From positions 1 to 39,864 of the forward strand of contig CAKKQM010000094.1 in the NCBI GenBank assembly GCA_919902125.1: DNA of 39,864 nucleotides. Reading direction: 5' to 3'. The notes under the pieces were generated by a model. It searched no databases. It was not told where the DNA came from and saw only the letters and a list, made by a program, of their open reading frames with translations. Of the stretch, positions 16,391 to 26,200 are shown one piece after another (the first letter of the stretch is position 1; each line of letters begins with the position of its first letter). The DNA comes from Actinomycetes bacterium. GTDB lineage: Bacteria; Actinomycetota; Actinomycetes; Nanopelagicales; Nanopelagicaceae. Both the position numbers and the translations under genes were made by a program.

Positions 16391-17070
16391 CTACCCGCCA
16401 TGATGAGATCGCAAACGCTTTAGAAAATGTACAAGATCGCGTCTTGGTCGCAGCAAGGAACGCAGGACGCAGAGTTGACGAGATCACACTTATTGCTGTT
16501 ACTAAAACTTACCCAGTATCGGACGTTGCAATTCTTCGCCAACTTGGGGTGGAAAATTTTGCTGAAAACCGAGATGCAGAGGGAGCGATGAAATCCAAGG
16601 AAGTGCCTGGCACGTGGCATTTTCAAGGTCAGATTCAGAGCAACAAACTCAACTCAATCGCTACCTGGGCAGATGTGGTTCATTCCCTTGATGACATGCG
16701 CCATGTTCTGCGTCTTGATCGAGCAGTTCCCAAAGGGAAAAAGATCTCGGTATTTATTCAAGTTAGTTTAGATGAATCCCCGCACCGCGGGGGAGTGGAG
16801 GCATTGGGGCTTGCGCCACTGGCGCAATCAATCCTCGAATCAACCAATCTGCAACTAAAGGGGTTGATGGCGGTTGCGCCGCTAGGTGAGAACCCAGAGA
16901 GTGCTTTCGCACGATTAGCTTTAATTCATAGTGATTTTTGCCAGCAATTCCCACAATCGACATCTCTCTCGGCCGGCATGAGCAATGACTTTGAAACGGC
17001 CATTGCTTACGGTGCGACACATCTACGGATAGGCAGTTCAATCCTCGGTTCTCGTATGGATCTCCTGTAA
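16387..17070 (+). CDS. yggS: YggS/PROSC-family pyridoxal phosphate homeostasis protein
   Basis: Members of this family are cytoplasmic single-domain PLP-binding barrels (alanine-racemase N-terminal fold) that maintain pyridoxal phosphate homeostasis; no enzyme activity is established. The 227-residue protein has the PLP-lysine motif AVTKTYP (Lys40), a glycine-poor FAENRDAEG segment, WHFQGQIQSNKL and the C-terminal SAGMSNDFETAI and HLRIGSSILG phosphate-binding segments. The usual IGENY sequence is FAENR here. It overlaps pgeF by 4 nt and sits before sepF, the normal order in this cluster. Confidence 0.93.
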   Translation: MTTRHDEIANALENVQDRVLVAARNAGRRVDEITLIAVTKTYPVSDVAILRQLGVENFAENRDAEGAMKSKEVPGTWHFQGQIQSNKLNSIATWADVVHSLDDMRHVLRLDRAVPKGKKISVFIQVSLDESPHRGGVEALGLAPLAQSILESTNLQLKGLMAVAPLGENPESAFARLALIHSDFCQQFPQSTSLSAGMSNDFETAIAYGATHLRIGSSILGSRMDLL

Positions 17071-17080
17071 CCTCTTTGTT

Positions 17081-17557
17081 ATGGCTAACGCATTGCGCAA
17101 AGTAGCGAACTACCTAGGACTCATGGACGACCCCGAGGTGGACTCTGCTCAAGAACTCGGAAATAGAGAACCACACGTTCGTCTCCCGGATGTAAGAATC
17201 AAAACCCGAGAAGCACGCACATCAGCGCTTTCAGTTGCGACTACCTCGTCGGCGCCGATGCAGCTTGATCTTCCAGTTCTTGATCGCATCGTGACTTTGC
17301 ATCCTCGCTTTTACAATGAGGCCCGCACTTTGGGCGAACATTATCGCCAAGGTAATCCAGTCATCATGAATTTGAGTGACATGGAGGAGAGCGAGCGCAA
17401 GCGCCTTGTCGATTTTGCAAGTGGACTTGTTTTCGGTCATCACGGAACGATTGAACGAGTCACATCAAAGGTTTTCTTGCTATCACCAGCAAATCTACGA
17501 GTGAGCAGTGAAGATAAGACAGCCGCTGCTGAAGCAAGTTTCTTCAATCAGAGTTGA
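17081..17557 (+). CDS. sepF: Cell division protein SepF
   Basis: SepF anchors FtsZ to the membrane and is essential for division in actinobacteria, which lack FtsA. The 158-residue protein begins with an amphipathic segment (MANALRKVANYLGL) typical of its membrane-binding helix. A variable linker and the SepF core follow: FYNEARTLGEHYRQGNPVIMNLS, then RLVDFASGLVFGHHGTIERV and VFLLSP. No clear Shine-Dalgarno sequence precedes ATG 17081, only 10 nt after the yggS stop, so coupling to upstream translation is likely. yggT starts 2 nt after its stop. Confidence 0.95.
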   Translation: MANALRKVANYLGLMDDPEVDSAQELGNREPHVRLPDVRIKTREARTSALSVATTSSAPMQLDLPVLDRIVTLHPRFYNEARTLGEHYRQGNPVIMNLSDMEESERKRLVDFASGLVFGHHGTIERVTSKVFLLSPANLRVSSEDKTAAAEASFFNQS

Positions 17558-17559
17558 CA

Positions 17560-17844
17560 ATGCTGCGTTTAGGTGGCGTGCTCGTCACAGTTCTCCAACT
17601 ATTCCTTTTTGCCCTCTTGGGGCGTTTGATTTTGGATTATGTCCGCCTTTTTTCGCGTTCATGGCGTCCCCGCGGAGTGATGCTCTATCTGGTTGAAGCA
17701 ATCTATGCAATCACAGATAAACCCATGAATTTCGTCCGACGCTTTGTTCCACCGTTACGCCTGGGATCGGTAAGTCTAGATCTTTCATTTTTAGTTCTCT
17801 TTTTTGCTGTGCAGTTACTAATTCCTTTAGTAAGCCGACTTTAA
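17560..17844 (+). CDS. yggT: YggT family membrane protein
   Basis: This 94-residue protein has two hydrophobic spans, near the N-terminus and at the C-terminus. Between them lies the YggT-family pattern: LGRLILDYVRLF, a basic segment with RPRG, AIYAITDKPMNFVRRFVPP, then LDLSFLVLFFAVQLL. The family is linked to cell division or osmotic stress by gene context only. ATG 17560 is preferred over an in-frame TTG at 17554. Its TAA (17842-17844) interlocks with the ileS stop on the other strand. In most actinobacteria divIVA comes next; here the cluster ends. Confidence 0.92.
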   Translation: MLRLGGVLVTVLQLFLFALLGRLILDYVRLFSRSWRPRGVMLYLVEAIYAITDKPMNFVRRFVPPLRLGSVSLDLSFLVLFFAVQLLIPLVSRL

Positions 17845-20800
17845 GCGTTGCGAGTTTTTTCCAACTTTGCGCAGAACCCTAATTCATTATCACCAAGCGT
17901 TAAAGTGCTATCTCGCACCATTGATAGAGCCAGAATCTCACGCGCAATATTTTCTAACGCAGATTCGATTGCAGGTATAACTTCTGGGTGGGCGCTCCAG
18001 AGCACATTGATTCGATCGCTAATTTCAAAGCCTTCGTTCTTACGCCCCTCTTGCAGGAATCTGATCACTTCGCGTACCTGACCGGCACCAATGAGTTCGG
18101 GAGATAGCGCTAGATCTAGCGCAACACTTTCTCCGTCATGGCTTGCAACCGTCCATCCAGTCTTGGGTTGTTCGGTGATTATTAAATCCTCCAATTCAAT
18201 TTTCCATGATCCGGTAGTGGTAGTCAGAGTCGTTGCACCGTTGCTTCGTATTTTTCCTACTAATTGCGGAGCAGGTGTGTGCGCAATCGCTTGAGCAATT
18301 TCTTGAACGACTGCTCCATATTTCATACCAAGTGTGCGGAAGTTGGCCTTAACGCTGACATCAACGAGGTCATCATTGGCATTGGCAATATCTTCCAGAT
18401 CCAGAACATTGAGTTCATCGGCGATCTGTTCTTTCATCGCTGTGGGAAGCTCACTCCAACCAGCTGCAGCAATGAGCGCCCGCTGCAGCGGTTGACGCAC
18501 CTTGACTGCCGATTCAGCGCGAGCGGCGCGACCAAGTTCCACGATGCGACGAGTCTGAGCAACCTGGGAAGAGAGTTTCTTATTGATCGCCGAACCATCA
18601 GGAAAAGGGAAATCAGCTAGGTGCACCGACTCTGGTGCATCGGCTTCCACCGGGCGGATGAGTTCTTGCCAGACATGTTCTGCGATAAAAGGGACCATGG
18701 GTGCCAGTAGTAGCGTCAGAGTTCGTAGTGCCTCATGCAGAGTTGCCAGGGCTGCCAGATCGCCATCCCAGAAACGCCGACGTGAACGACGGACATACCA
18801 ATTCGATAAGTCATCGATAAAAGCAGCTAGGGCTTTACCAGCGCGTTGGGAATCAAAATCGGTGAGTGCCTCATCGACCTCGATGATGAGTTGTTGTAAG
18901 TCAGAATAAATCCAGCGATCCATTAAGGAGCGCTCTGCCAGAGCGGGTGCTGACCCGGGCTGAAAGTTAGAGGCTTTGGCATAGAGTGCAAGGAAAGAAA
19001 CTGTGTTCCAGTACGTGAGAAGTGTTTTACGGACAACGTCATTGATTGCGTCGTGACCAACTCGACGAGCTGTCCAAGGTGAACCAGCCGCAAGCATGAA
19101 CCAGCGCACAGCATCGGCACCGTGTTGGTCCATCAAAGAGATGGGTTCGAGAATATTGCCAAGATGCTTGCTCATTTTGCGACCATCTTTATCTACGATG
19201 TGACCCAAACAAAGGACGGTCTTGTAGGAACTTTTGTCAAAGACTAAAGTTCCGATGGCCATCAATGTATAGAACCATCCGCGGGTCTGGTCGATTGCCT
19301 CACAGATAAAATCAGCGGGATAGGCTGCCGCAAATTTCTCTTTTGATCCTTCCTTGTGCGGGTATCCCCATTGCGCAAATGGCATTGCGCCAGAGTCATA
19401 CCAGCCATCAATAACTTCATTGACACGAACCATCGTGCTATTGCATTGGGTGCAGGCCCATTGAATATCGTCAACATACGGGCGATGCGGATCTAAGGTG
19501 CTTAACTCGGTACCCGCATATTCGCCGAGTTCCTTAAGGGACCCAACACATACATCATGACCATTGTCACATCGCCAGATCGGCAGTGGGGTCCCCCAAT
19601 ATCGATTACGTGAAAGCGCCCAATCGACATTGTTATTAAGCCAATCGCCATAACGGCCATTTTTAATCGTTTCTGGATGCCAATCTGTCTTGGCATTTTC
19701 ACGAAGTAGCTCCGATTTGATTGACGTTGTGCGGATGTACCATGAAGGTTGAGCATAATAAATTAGGGCAGTGTGGCAGCGCCAGCAATGCGGATATTGA
19801 TGCTCATAAGGCTCATGTTTGTAAAGTGCGCCACTCTTCTTTAATTCTTTGACGAGAACTTTGTCGGCGTCTTTAAAAAACATGCCACCAATGAGCTCGA
19901 CGTCGGGCAGGAATGTTCCATCTGATGCGATTGGGTTTACTACCGGCAGTCCGTATGAACGAGACACCTGTAGATCATCGGCGCCAAAGGCGGGGGATTG
20001 ATGAACTAAACCCGTGCCATCTTCGGTGGTGACGTAGTTCGCGAGTACAACGAAATGCGAGTCAGGAATCTCAACATAATTAAATGGGCGAAGATACTGC
20101 GTCCGCTCAAGATCCTTGCCCAAGATCTTCTGTAAAATTGTGATCTCGCCCTTCAAGAAACCTACAAGAGGTTCGGCAATGACAAGAACTTCGCGTTCCT
20201 CTGGGGTGCGCTCTTCAACAACCAGGTAGGTCACCTGCGGATGTACTGCGATCGCAGTATTGGAAACCAGAGTCCACGGAGTTGTTGTCCAGACCAAGAG
20301 GGAGGCGCCTAATTGGGCAAGGGGGCCTGAGGTAATGGGGAAACGAACATAGACAGATGGGTCAGTGACCGTTTCATACCCCAGGGCGAGCTCATGATCG
20401 GATAAACCTGTCCCGCATCGTGGACAGTACGGAGCGACTCGATGGTCTTGAACTAGCAAGCCTTTCTTCCATATCTGCTTCAGACTCCACCAGACGCTCT
20501 GGATGTATTCAGGGGACATCGTCCAGTAGGCCTCGTCAAAATCCACCCAGAAACCCATGCGACGGGTCATCTCGGTAAAGGCACCTACGTGGCGTTGGAC
20601 AGATTCGCGGCACTTTTCATTAAAGGGGGCAATTCCGAATTTTTCGATGTCGCCTTTACCGGTAAATTCCAATTCTTTTTCTACCGCAATTTCTACCGGT
20701 AGGCCGTGGCAATCCCAGCCTGCCTTGCGGAGGACATATTTGCCCTTCATAGTGTGAAAGCGCGGGAAGACATCCTTAAAGACGCGGGCTTCAATGTGGT

Positions 20801-20975
20801 GGGTGCCGGGTGCTCCATTTGCGGTGGGCGGGCCTTCATAGAAAGTCCAGGAGGGTGCGCCTTCGCGTGCTTTCAGGGACTTTCTAAAAATGGAGTGCTC
20901 TTGCCAGAAGGCGAGAATTTCATGCTCCATGGCAGGCAAATCCACTTGCGAGGAAATCGGGCGGTAGGTACTCAT
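17841..20975 (-). CDS. ileS: Isoleucyl-tRNA synthetase (type 2)
   Basis: IleRS charges tRNA-Ile with isoleucine and edits mischarged valine. The 1044-residue protein has the class I signature region GTHHIEARVFKDVF (HIGH equivalent about residues 57-60), the zinc-type CPRCGTGLSDHELA, a CP1 editing insert, the VDKDGRKMSKHLGN loop with KMSK at 600-603, and a C-terminal anticodon-binding domain. Length and sequence are of the eukaryote-like type 2, often mupirocin-insensitive in other organisms; that trait is inference. ATG 20975 has GGAG 6 nt upstream; the ATG at 20987 has its GGAG too close. The 119-nt gap to the divergent dksA-like gene shows no T-box. Confidence 0.96.
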   Translation of the reverse strand: MSTYRPISSQVDLPAMEHEILAFWQEHSIFRKSLKAREGAPSWTFYEGPPTANGAPGTHHIEARVFKDVFPRFHTMKGKYVLRKAGWDCHGLPVEIAVEKELEFTGKGDIEKFGIAPFNEKCRESVQRHVGAFTEMTRRMGFWVDFDEAYWTMSPEYIQSVWWSLKQIWKKGLLVQDHRVAPYCPRCGTGLSDHELALGYETVTDPSVYVRFPITSGPLAQLGASLLVWTTTPWTLVSNTAIAVHPQVTYLVVEERTPEEREVLVIAEPLVGFLKGEITILQKILGKDLERTQYLRPFNYVEIPDSHFVVLANYVTTEDGTGLVHQSPAFGADDLQVSRSYGLPVVNPIASDGTFLPDVELIGGMFFKDADKVLVKELKKSGALYKHEPYEHQYPHCWRCHTALIYYAQPSWYIRTTSIKSELLRENAKTDWHPETIKNGRYGDWLNNNVDWALSRNRYWGTPLPIWRCDNGHDVCVGSLKELGEYAGTELSTLDPHRPYVDDIQWACTQCNSTMVRVNEVIDGWYDSGAMPFAQWGYPHKEGSKEKFAAAYPADFICEAIDQTRGWFYTLMAIGTLVFDKSSYKTVLCLGHIVDKDGRKMSKHLGNILEPISLMDQHGADAVRWFMLAAGSPWTARRVGHDAINDVVRKTLLTYWNTVSFLALYAKASNFQPGSAPALAERSLMDRWIYSDLQQLIIEVDEALTDFDSQRAGKALAAFIDDLSNWYVRRSRRRFWDGDLAALATLHEALRTLTLLLAPMVPFIAEHVWQELIRPVEADAPESVHLADFPFPDGSAINKKLSSQVAQTRRIVELGRAARAESAVKVRQPLQRALIAAAGWSELPTAMKEQIADELNVLDLEDIANANDDLVDVSVKANFRTLGMKYGAVVQEIAQAIAHTPAPQLVGKIRSNGATTLTTTTGSWKIELEDLIITEQPKTGWTVASHDGESVALDLALSPELIGAGQVREVIRFLQEGRKNEGFEISDRINVLWSAHPEVIPAIESALENIAREILALSMVRDSTLTLGDNELGFCAKLEKTRNA

Positions 20976-21094
20976 CAACGTCTCCATCTCCTACCAACTC
21001 GAAAGGCGGCGCCCTGTCGTGAAGGCCTTACTCTAATCCATCGTGGCGGAAGTGGCATTTACCTCCATATCCGCATAGGGTGCGCGCCGTGGCA

Positions 21095-21829
21095 ATGAAA
21101 TTAAAGAAAAGTGCAGCGGCCAAGAAGACGGCCAAGAAGGCCCCTGTCAAAAAGACGGCCAAGAAGGCGCTAGCCAAGAAAGCTCCGGCTAAGAAAAAAG
21201 TTGTTGCCAAGAAAACTACAATCAAAAAGGTTCCGACCAAGAAAACATCAGCTAAGAAAGCACCGGGTCGTCCATTCCCATCAAAGGCTGCGCTGACACC
21301 AACACCAGTTACGTCGGTCGCCCCAACCGTCCTCACCCCTGTTGTCGAGGAACGTCGTTTGGTAATGCCTCCACCACCGCGGCCGGTAAAGAGTGGGAAA
21401 AAGGTTGCTCCGCTCAAGCCAATCAAAGTTGCGCCGACTCCCGTGGTTGTTTCTGAAAGTGAAACACCATGGAACGCAAGTGAACTTAAGGCGGTCCGAT
21501 CTGATTTAGCAAAAGATCTGGTCAGGCTCAAGAATGAATTAGTAGCTGCCGAGATTGAAATGGATGTGCTGATCCGCGAATCAGGAGAAGGTGCCGGTGA
21601 TGATCAAGTAGATGCTGGCACGAAGACTTTTGAACGCGAACACGAGATGTCACTTGTGATTAATGCACGCGACATGGTCTTGCAGACCGAACGCGCCCTT
21701 GCACGTATCGATGTTAAGACATATGGCCTCTGCGAAGAATGTGGAAATTCCATTGGTAAAGCTCGTTTGCAAGTCTTCCCTCGTGCGACATTGTGCATGG
21801 TCTGTAAAGCGAAGGAAGAACGGCGCTGA
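21095..21829 (+). CDS. DksA/TraR C4 zinc-finger protein with lysine-rich N-terminus
   Basis: DksA/TraR proteins bind the secondary channel of RNA polymerase. This 244-residue protein has three parts: a strongly basic N-terminal tail (about residues 1-60) built from AKK, KKTAKK and PAKK repeats; a Pro/Val-rich linker; and a C-terminal domain with a helical region (LAKDLVRLKNELVAAEIEMD) and a four-cysteine zinc finger, CEEC at 213-216 and CMVC at 234-237. The tail resembles histone H1-like or HupB tails and may bind DNA or RNA. ATG 21095 is used; in-frame GTGs at 21080 and 21089 are possible. lspA follows after 2 nt. The DxxDxA tip of classical DksA is not evident, so regulator activity is uncertain. 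Confidence 0.85.
   Translation: MKLKKSAAAKKTAKKAPVKKTAKKALAKKAPAKKKVVAKKTTIKKVPTKKTSAKKAPGRPFPSKAALTPTPVTSVAPTVLTPVVEERRLVMPPPPRPVKSGKKVAPLKPIKVAPTPVVVSESETPWNASELKAVRSDLAKDLVRLKNELVAAEIEMDVLIRESGEGAGDDQVDAGTKTFEREHEMSLVINARDMVLQTERALARIDVKTYGLCEECGNSIGKARLQVFPRATLCMVCKAKEERR
21107..21265 (+). repeat. AAG-rich coding repeats encoding the lysine-rich tail
   Basis: Short degenerate direct repeats of the type GCCAAGAAG and ACGGCCAAGAAGG recur at irregular 18-30 nt intervals inside the dksA-like gene and encode A-K-K units. Such tracts often vary in length between strains through slippage or recombination. Confidence 0.7.
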
Positions 21830-21831
21830 TT

Positions 21832-22344
21832 TTGCGCTATAAGCAGCCGATCTGGAGCAGCGTTCTCTTATCTGCTTGGTTTGTCTGGCTTGCCGATGTG
21901 GGGAGTAAGACCTGGGCGCTGATTTACCTAGAAGGCAGAGAGCCTGTCAAAATTATCGGAACCTTTCTCCAACTCGCTCTTACCAAAAACTCTGGCGCTG
22001 CATTCAGTTTTGCAACTAATGGCACTGTTTTTCTTACGACCTTTGGACTCCTAGTCGTTGTTCTGATTGGCTTTTGGACCAGGCGTATCACCTCTCGCCC
22101 TTGGGCGATTGCGCTAGGACTTGTTTTAGGCGGCACCTTGGGCAATCTGACTGATCGCACCTTTCGTAGCGGTCATGGGGCATTTCGAGGCGAAGTAATT
22201 GATTGGATTGCACTGCCGCATTGGCCAACTTTTAATGTTGCTGATTCGGCTATTGTGATTGCAGCAGTTGTTGCAATGATCCTTTCATTCCGCAATATCG
22301 CGCCGATTTCGCCAAAAAGCAAGGAGGGCCCCAATGGTGCGTGA
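21832..22344 (+). CDS. lspA: Lipoprotein signal peptidase LspA
   Basis: LspA is the membrane aspartic protease that cleaves signal peptides from prolipoproteins after Lgt has lipidated them (lgt is at 37920). The 170-residue protein has four hydrophobic spans. It shows TKNSGAAFSF, GGTLGNLTDRTF with the first catalytic Asp at about 108, GEVIDWI, and FNVADSAIV with the second catalytic Asp at about 138. The TTG at 21832 lies 2 nt after the dksA-like stop, with GAAGGAAG upstream. rluD starts 11 nt before the lspA stop. The dksA-like/lspA/rluD order is common in Actinobacteria. Confidence 0.95.
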   Translation: MRYKQPIWSSVLLSAWFVWLADVGSKTWALIYLEGREPVKIIGTFLQLALTKNSGAAFSFATNGTVFLTTFGLLVVVLIGFWTRRITSRPWAIALGLVLGGTLGNLTDRTFRSGHGAFRGEVIDWIALPHWPTFNVADSAIVIAAVVAMILSFRNIAPISPKSKEGPNGA

Positions 22345-23272
22345 ACTTCGCACTCTCATTGTTCCGGAAGGCGTTGCGGGGGAGCGAGTGGATAGTGCAC
22401 TTACCCGAGTTTTGGGCTTATCCCGTACTTCTATTGTCCGTCTGTTAGATGAAGGAGAAATTCGATCAAGCGGGATTGCGATGGGGAAATCAGATCGCGT
22501 CACCGCCGGTCAGATGATTGAAATTCTTTTACCTGATACTGCAGTACGAGAACCAATCCCGCTTACGCCACTTGCCGGATTAACCGTGGTCTACGACGAT
22601 GACGCAATAGTCGTCATAGATAAACCAGTGGGCTGTGCCGCGCACCCAAGTCCAGGCTGGACTGGGCCAACTGTTGTCGGAGCTTTATCTGCAGCCGGGT
22701 ATTCCATCTCAACGAGTGGTGCTGCAGAAAGAGCTGGCATTGTGCACCGTCTTGATGTTGGTACTAGCGGATTGATGATTGTTGCCAAAACAGATCGCGC
22801 ATATACGGTGCTGAAAGATGCATTTAGAAATCGTGAGGTAGAGAAGATTTACCACGCACTTGTACAAGGACATATGGATCCGTCCACGGGCACAATTGAT
22901 GCTCCCATTGATCGCCACCCAAAAGAAGATTATCGATTTGCGGTTGTCGCCGATGGCAAGACCAGCATTACGCACTATGAGGTAATCGAGTACTACCGCG
23001 CTGTGTCATTGGTCAAGGTGGAATTGGAAACGGGTCGCACCCATCAGATCCGCGTTCATTTCTCTGCGCTCCGACACCCCCTTGTGGGTGATCTCACCTA
23101 TGGCGCCGACCCCACCTTGGCCGAGCGTTTGGGGATCTCTCGCCCTTGGTTACATGCGCTCGAACTGCGCTTTCGCCACCCGATCACCAATGAACCTCTC
23201 GACTTGCGCGCACCCTATCCAGCAGACCTGGTTGGAGCATTGGCGTTGCTTAACTCATCTGTTCTTCCTTAA
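22334..23272 (+). CDS. RluA/RluD-family pseudouridine synthase
   Basis: This enzyme isomerises specific uridines of RNA, most likely of 23S rRNA, to pseudouridine. The 312-residue protein has an N-terminal S4 RNA-binding domain (about residues 11-70: RVDSALTRVLGLSRTSIVRLL) and the catalytic domain with HRLDVGTSGLM (Asp141), IYHALVQGH, ETGRTHQIRVH and HPLVGDLTYG. It is closest in layout to RluD, but the exact target cannot be read from the sequence. ATG 22334 lies inside lspA, overlapping it by 11 nt, with AAGGAG just upstream. dnaE starts 18 nt after its stop. Confidence 0.93.
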   Translation: MVRELRTLIVPEGVAGERVDSALTRVLGLSRTSIVRLLDEGEIRSSGIAMGKSDRVTAGQMIEILLPDTAVREPIPLTPLAGLTVVYDDDAIVVIDKPVGCAAHPSPGWTGPTVVGALSAAGYSISTSGAAERAGIVHRLDVGTSGLMIVAKTDRAYTVLKDAFRNREVEKIYHALVQGHMDPSTGTIDAPIDRHPKEDYRFAVVADGKTSITHYEVIEYYRAVSLVKVELETGRTHQIRVHFSALRHPLVGDLTYGADPTLAERLGISRPWLHALELRFRHPITNEPLDLRAPYPADLVGALALLNSSVLP

Positions 23273-23290
23273 GGGCTAGTCTCACCAGTC

Positions 23291-26200
23291 GTGACCTCTT
23301 TTGTTCATCTCCACGTACACACCGAGTATTCGATGCTGGATGGCGCTGCGCGGGTGGGAGATTTAGTCGCCGAGGTAGCCCAACAAAAAATGCCCGCAAT
23401 CGCCATGACCGATCACGGAAATGTTTTTGGTGCTTTTGATTTTTATAAACAAGCCAGAAAGGCTGGCGTAAAACCAATTATCGGCATTGAGGCGTATGTC
23501 GCCCCTGAATCGCGTTTTGATAAACGACGAGTGAAATGGGCGCAAGGCGGCGAGGATGATGTCTCTGGTGGTGGGGCATATACCCACATGACGCTGTTGG
23601 CTGAAAATAATGAAGGACTGGCCAATCTTTTTCGACTTTCATCACTAGCCTCTCTTGAGGGTTACTACTACAAACCTCGGATGGATCGCGAGCTTCTGGC
23701 CAAGTATGGCAAAGGTCTTATCGCTACGACTGGTTGTCCAGGTGGGGAAATTCAAACTCGATTACGTATGGGCGCCTACCAAGATGCGGTACGTGCAGCT
23801 AGCGAACTGCGCGACATTTTTGGCGCGCAGAATTTCTATCTTGAGATTATGAATCATGGCATTGAGGTCGAATCTCGGGTAAAAGCTGATCTCCTGAAAC
23901 TGGGTAAAGAGTTGGCGTTGCCTCTTCTTGCCACAAATGACTTGCACTACACCTCCAAAGAAGATGCTGCTGCACATGAAGTCTTGCTCTGCGTGCAGTC
24001 GGGTTCAACTCTGGCAGATCCAAAACGGTTTAAATTTGATAACAACGAGTTTTATCTTAAGAGCGCGGCCGAGATGCGAGAACTTTTTAAGGAGATACCA
24101 GAGAGTTGCGATAACACTCTGCTGGTTGCCGAGCGTTGCAATGTGACGCTGCGCGAAGGGGAAAACTTACTTCCCAAGTTCACGGTCCCTGCAGGCGAGA
24201 ATGAAGATTCATGGCTGCGTAAAGAGGCAGAGCGCGGATTGAGCGCAAGAATGAGTGGACAGATTCCATCCGCTTACCTTGAACGTATGCACTACGAACT
24301 TGATGTCATGATCAAGATGGGTTTTCCGGGTTACTTCCTCGTTGTAGCCGACCTCGTTGCTCACGCTAAACGCGAAGGCATCCGGGTGGGGCCTGGCCGT
24401 GGGTCTGCAGCGGGATCGCTCGTCTCTTATGCGCTTGGAATTACCGCACTTGATCCAATAGAACATGGTCTCTTGTTTGAACGTTTTCTCAATCCAGAGC
24501 GTATCTCTATGCCCGACATTGATTTGGATTTCGACGAACGTCGCCGTAGCGAAATGATCCGTTACGCAACGCAGAAATACGGTGAAGATCGCGTAGCCCA
24601 GATAATCACCTACGGAACGATCAAATCCAAGCAAGCCATCAAGGATTCCACTCGCGTCCTTGGCTATCCATATGCCATCGGCGACAGACTGACAAAAGCA
24701 CTGCCGCCGGCAATTATGGGTAAAGATATTTCTCTTTCTGGCGTTTTTGATTCCGACAATGATCGCTATGTGGAAGCGAGTGAATTTCGCGCACTATACG
24801 AATCTGATCCCGATTCCAAGCGTGTCGTCGATACTGCCCGTGGACTGGAAGGCTTAAAGCGTCAATGGGGAGTGCACGCTGCCGGCGTCATTCTTTCGCG
24901 CGAACCACTCCTAGATGTCATACCTATCCATCGTCGTGAAGCAGATGGCGCAATCATTACCCAATTTGATATGGGCGCGTGCGAAGCAACTGGGCTGTTA
25001 AAAATGGATTTCTTGGGGCTTCGAAATCTTTCAGTCCTTGATGATTGCTTACTCAACATCAAAGCCAATCGCGGCGCAGATGTAGTTCTTGAAACACTGA
25101 CTCTGGATGATCCTAAAACATTCGAACTTCTTGCACGGGGTGACACTTTGGGTGTTTTTCAGCTCGATGGTGGACCGATGCGGGCTTTATTGCGCTCAAT
25201 GTCTCCAGATTCGTTTGCCGATATCTCAGCGGTTATTGCTCTCTATCGTCCAGGGCCGATGGGTGAAAATGCTCATAATAACTACGCCGATCGTAAGAAT
25301 GGTCGCAAGCCAGTTGAACCAATTCACCCTGAACTCTCTGAGCCGTTACAAGAAATTCTGGGCGACACTTACGGCTTAATCGTCTACCAAGAACAGGTAA
25401 TGGCAATTGCCCAGAAAGTGGCGGGCTTTTCGCTCGGACGCGCAGATTTACTCCGTAAGGCAATGGGCAAGAAGGATCGCGTGATCCTTGATAAAGAGTA
25501 TGTGCATTTCGAAGCAGGGATGAAGAAAAATGGTTTTGGAGATGTTGCCATTGCAGAACTCTGGAAAACCCTGATCCCATTCTCGGATTACGCATTTAAC
25601 CGAGCGCACAGCGCTGGTTATGGCGTTGTTTCTTATTGGACCGCCTATCTCAAAGCCAACTATCCCACTGAGTACATGGCAGCTTTATTAACGAGCGTGC
25701 GGGATGATAAAGATAAATCCGCACTTTATTTAAGTGAATGCCGACGGATGGGTATTCAAGTTCTCCCACCGGATGTTAATGAGTCTGATGCGGAGTACAC
25801 ACCACGTGGAACTGATATTCGATTTGGGCTTGTTGCGATACGGAATGTTGGTGATGGCGTTGTGGCCACAATCAAGAACTCGCGTGAGACAAAGGGTCGC
25901 TTCACCTCGTTCGGGGATTTTCTTTCCAAAGTAGATGCGCAAGTATGTAACAAGAAGACAATTGAATCGTTGATTAAAGCCGGTGCATTCGATTCCTTTG
26001 ACGTTTCCCGCAAGGGGCTTATGGGCGTTCATCTAGCGGCCATCGATTCAATTATTGAGACTAAGCGGGCTGAGGCGATTGGGCAATTTGATCTCTTTAG
26101 CGACATAACGGTCTCGCAAGTATCAGGACTCGACCTAGATATTCCATTAGGAGAGTGGGATAAGTCGATCTTGCTGAGTTATGAGCGCGAAATGCTGGGT

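Noticed and set aside
20976-21094. T-box riboswitch before ileS
   Set aside because: On the - strand there is no T-box core sequence, and the gap is short; nothing beyond a ribosome binding site could be supported.
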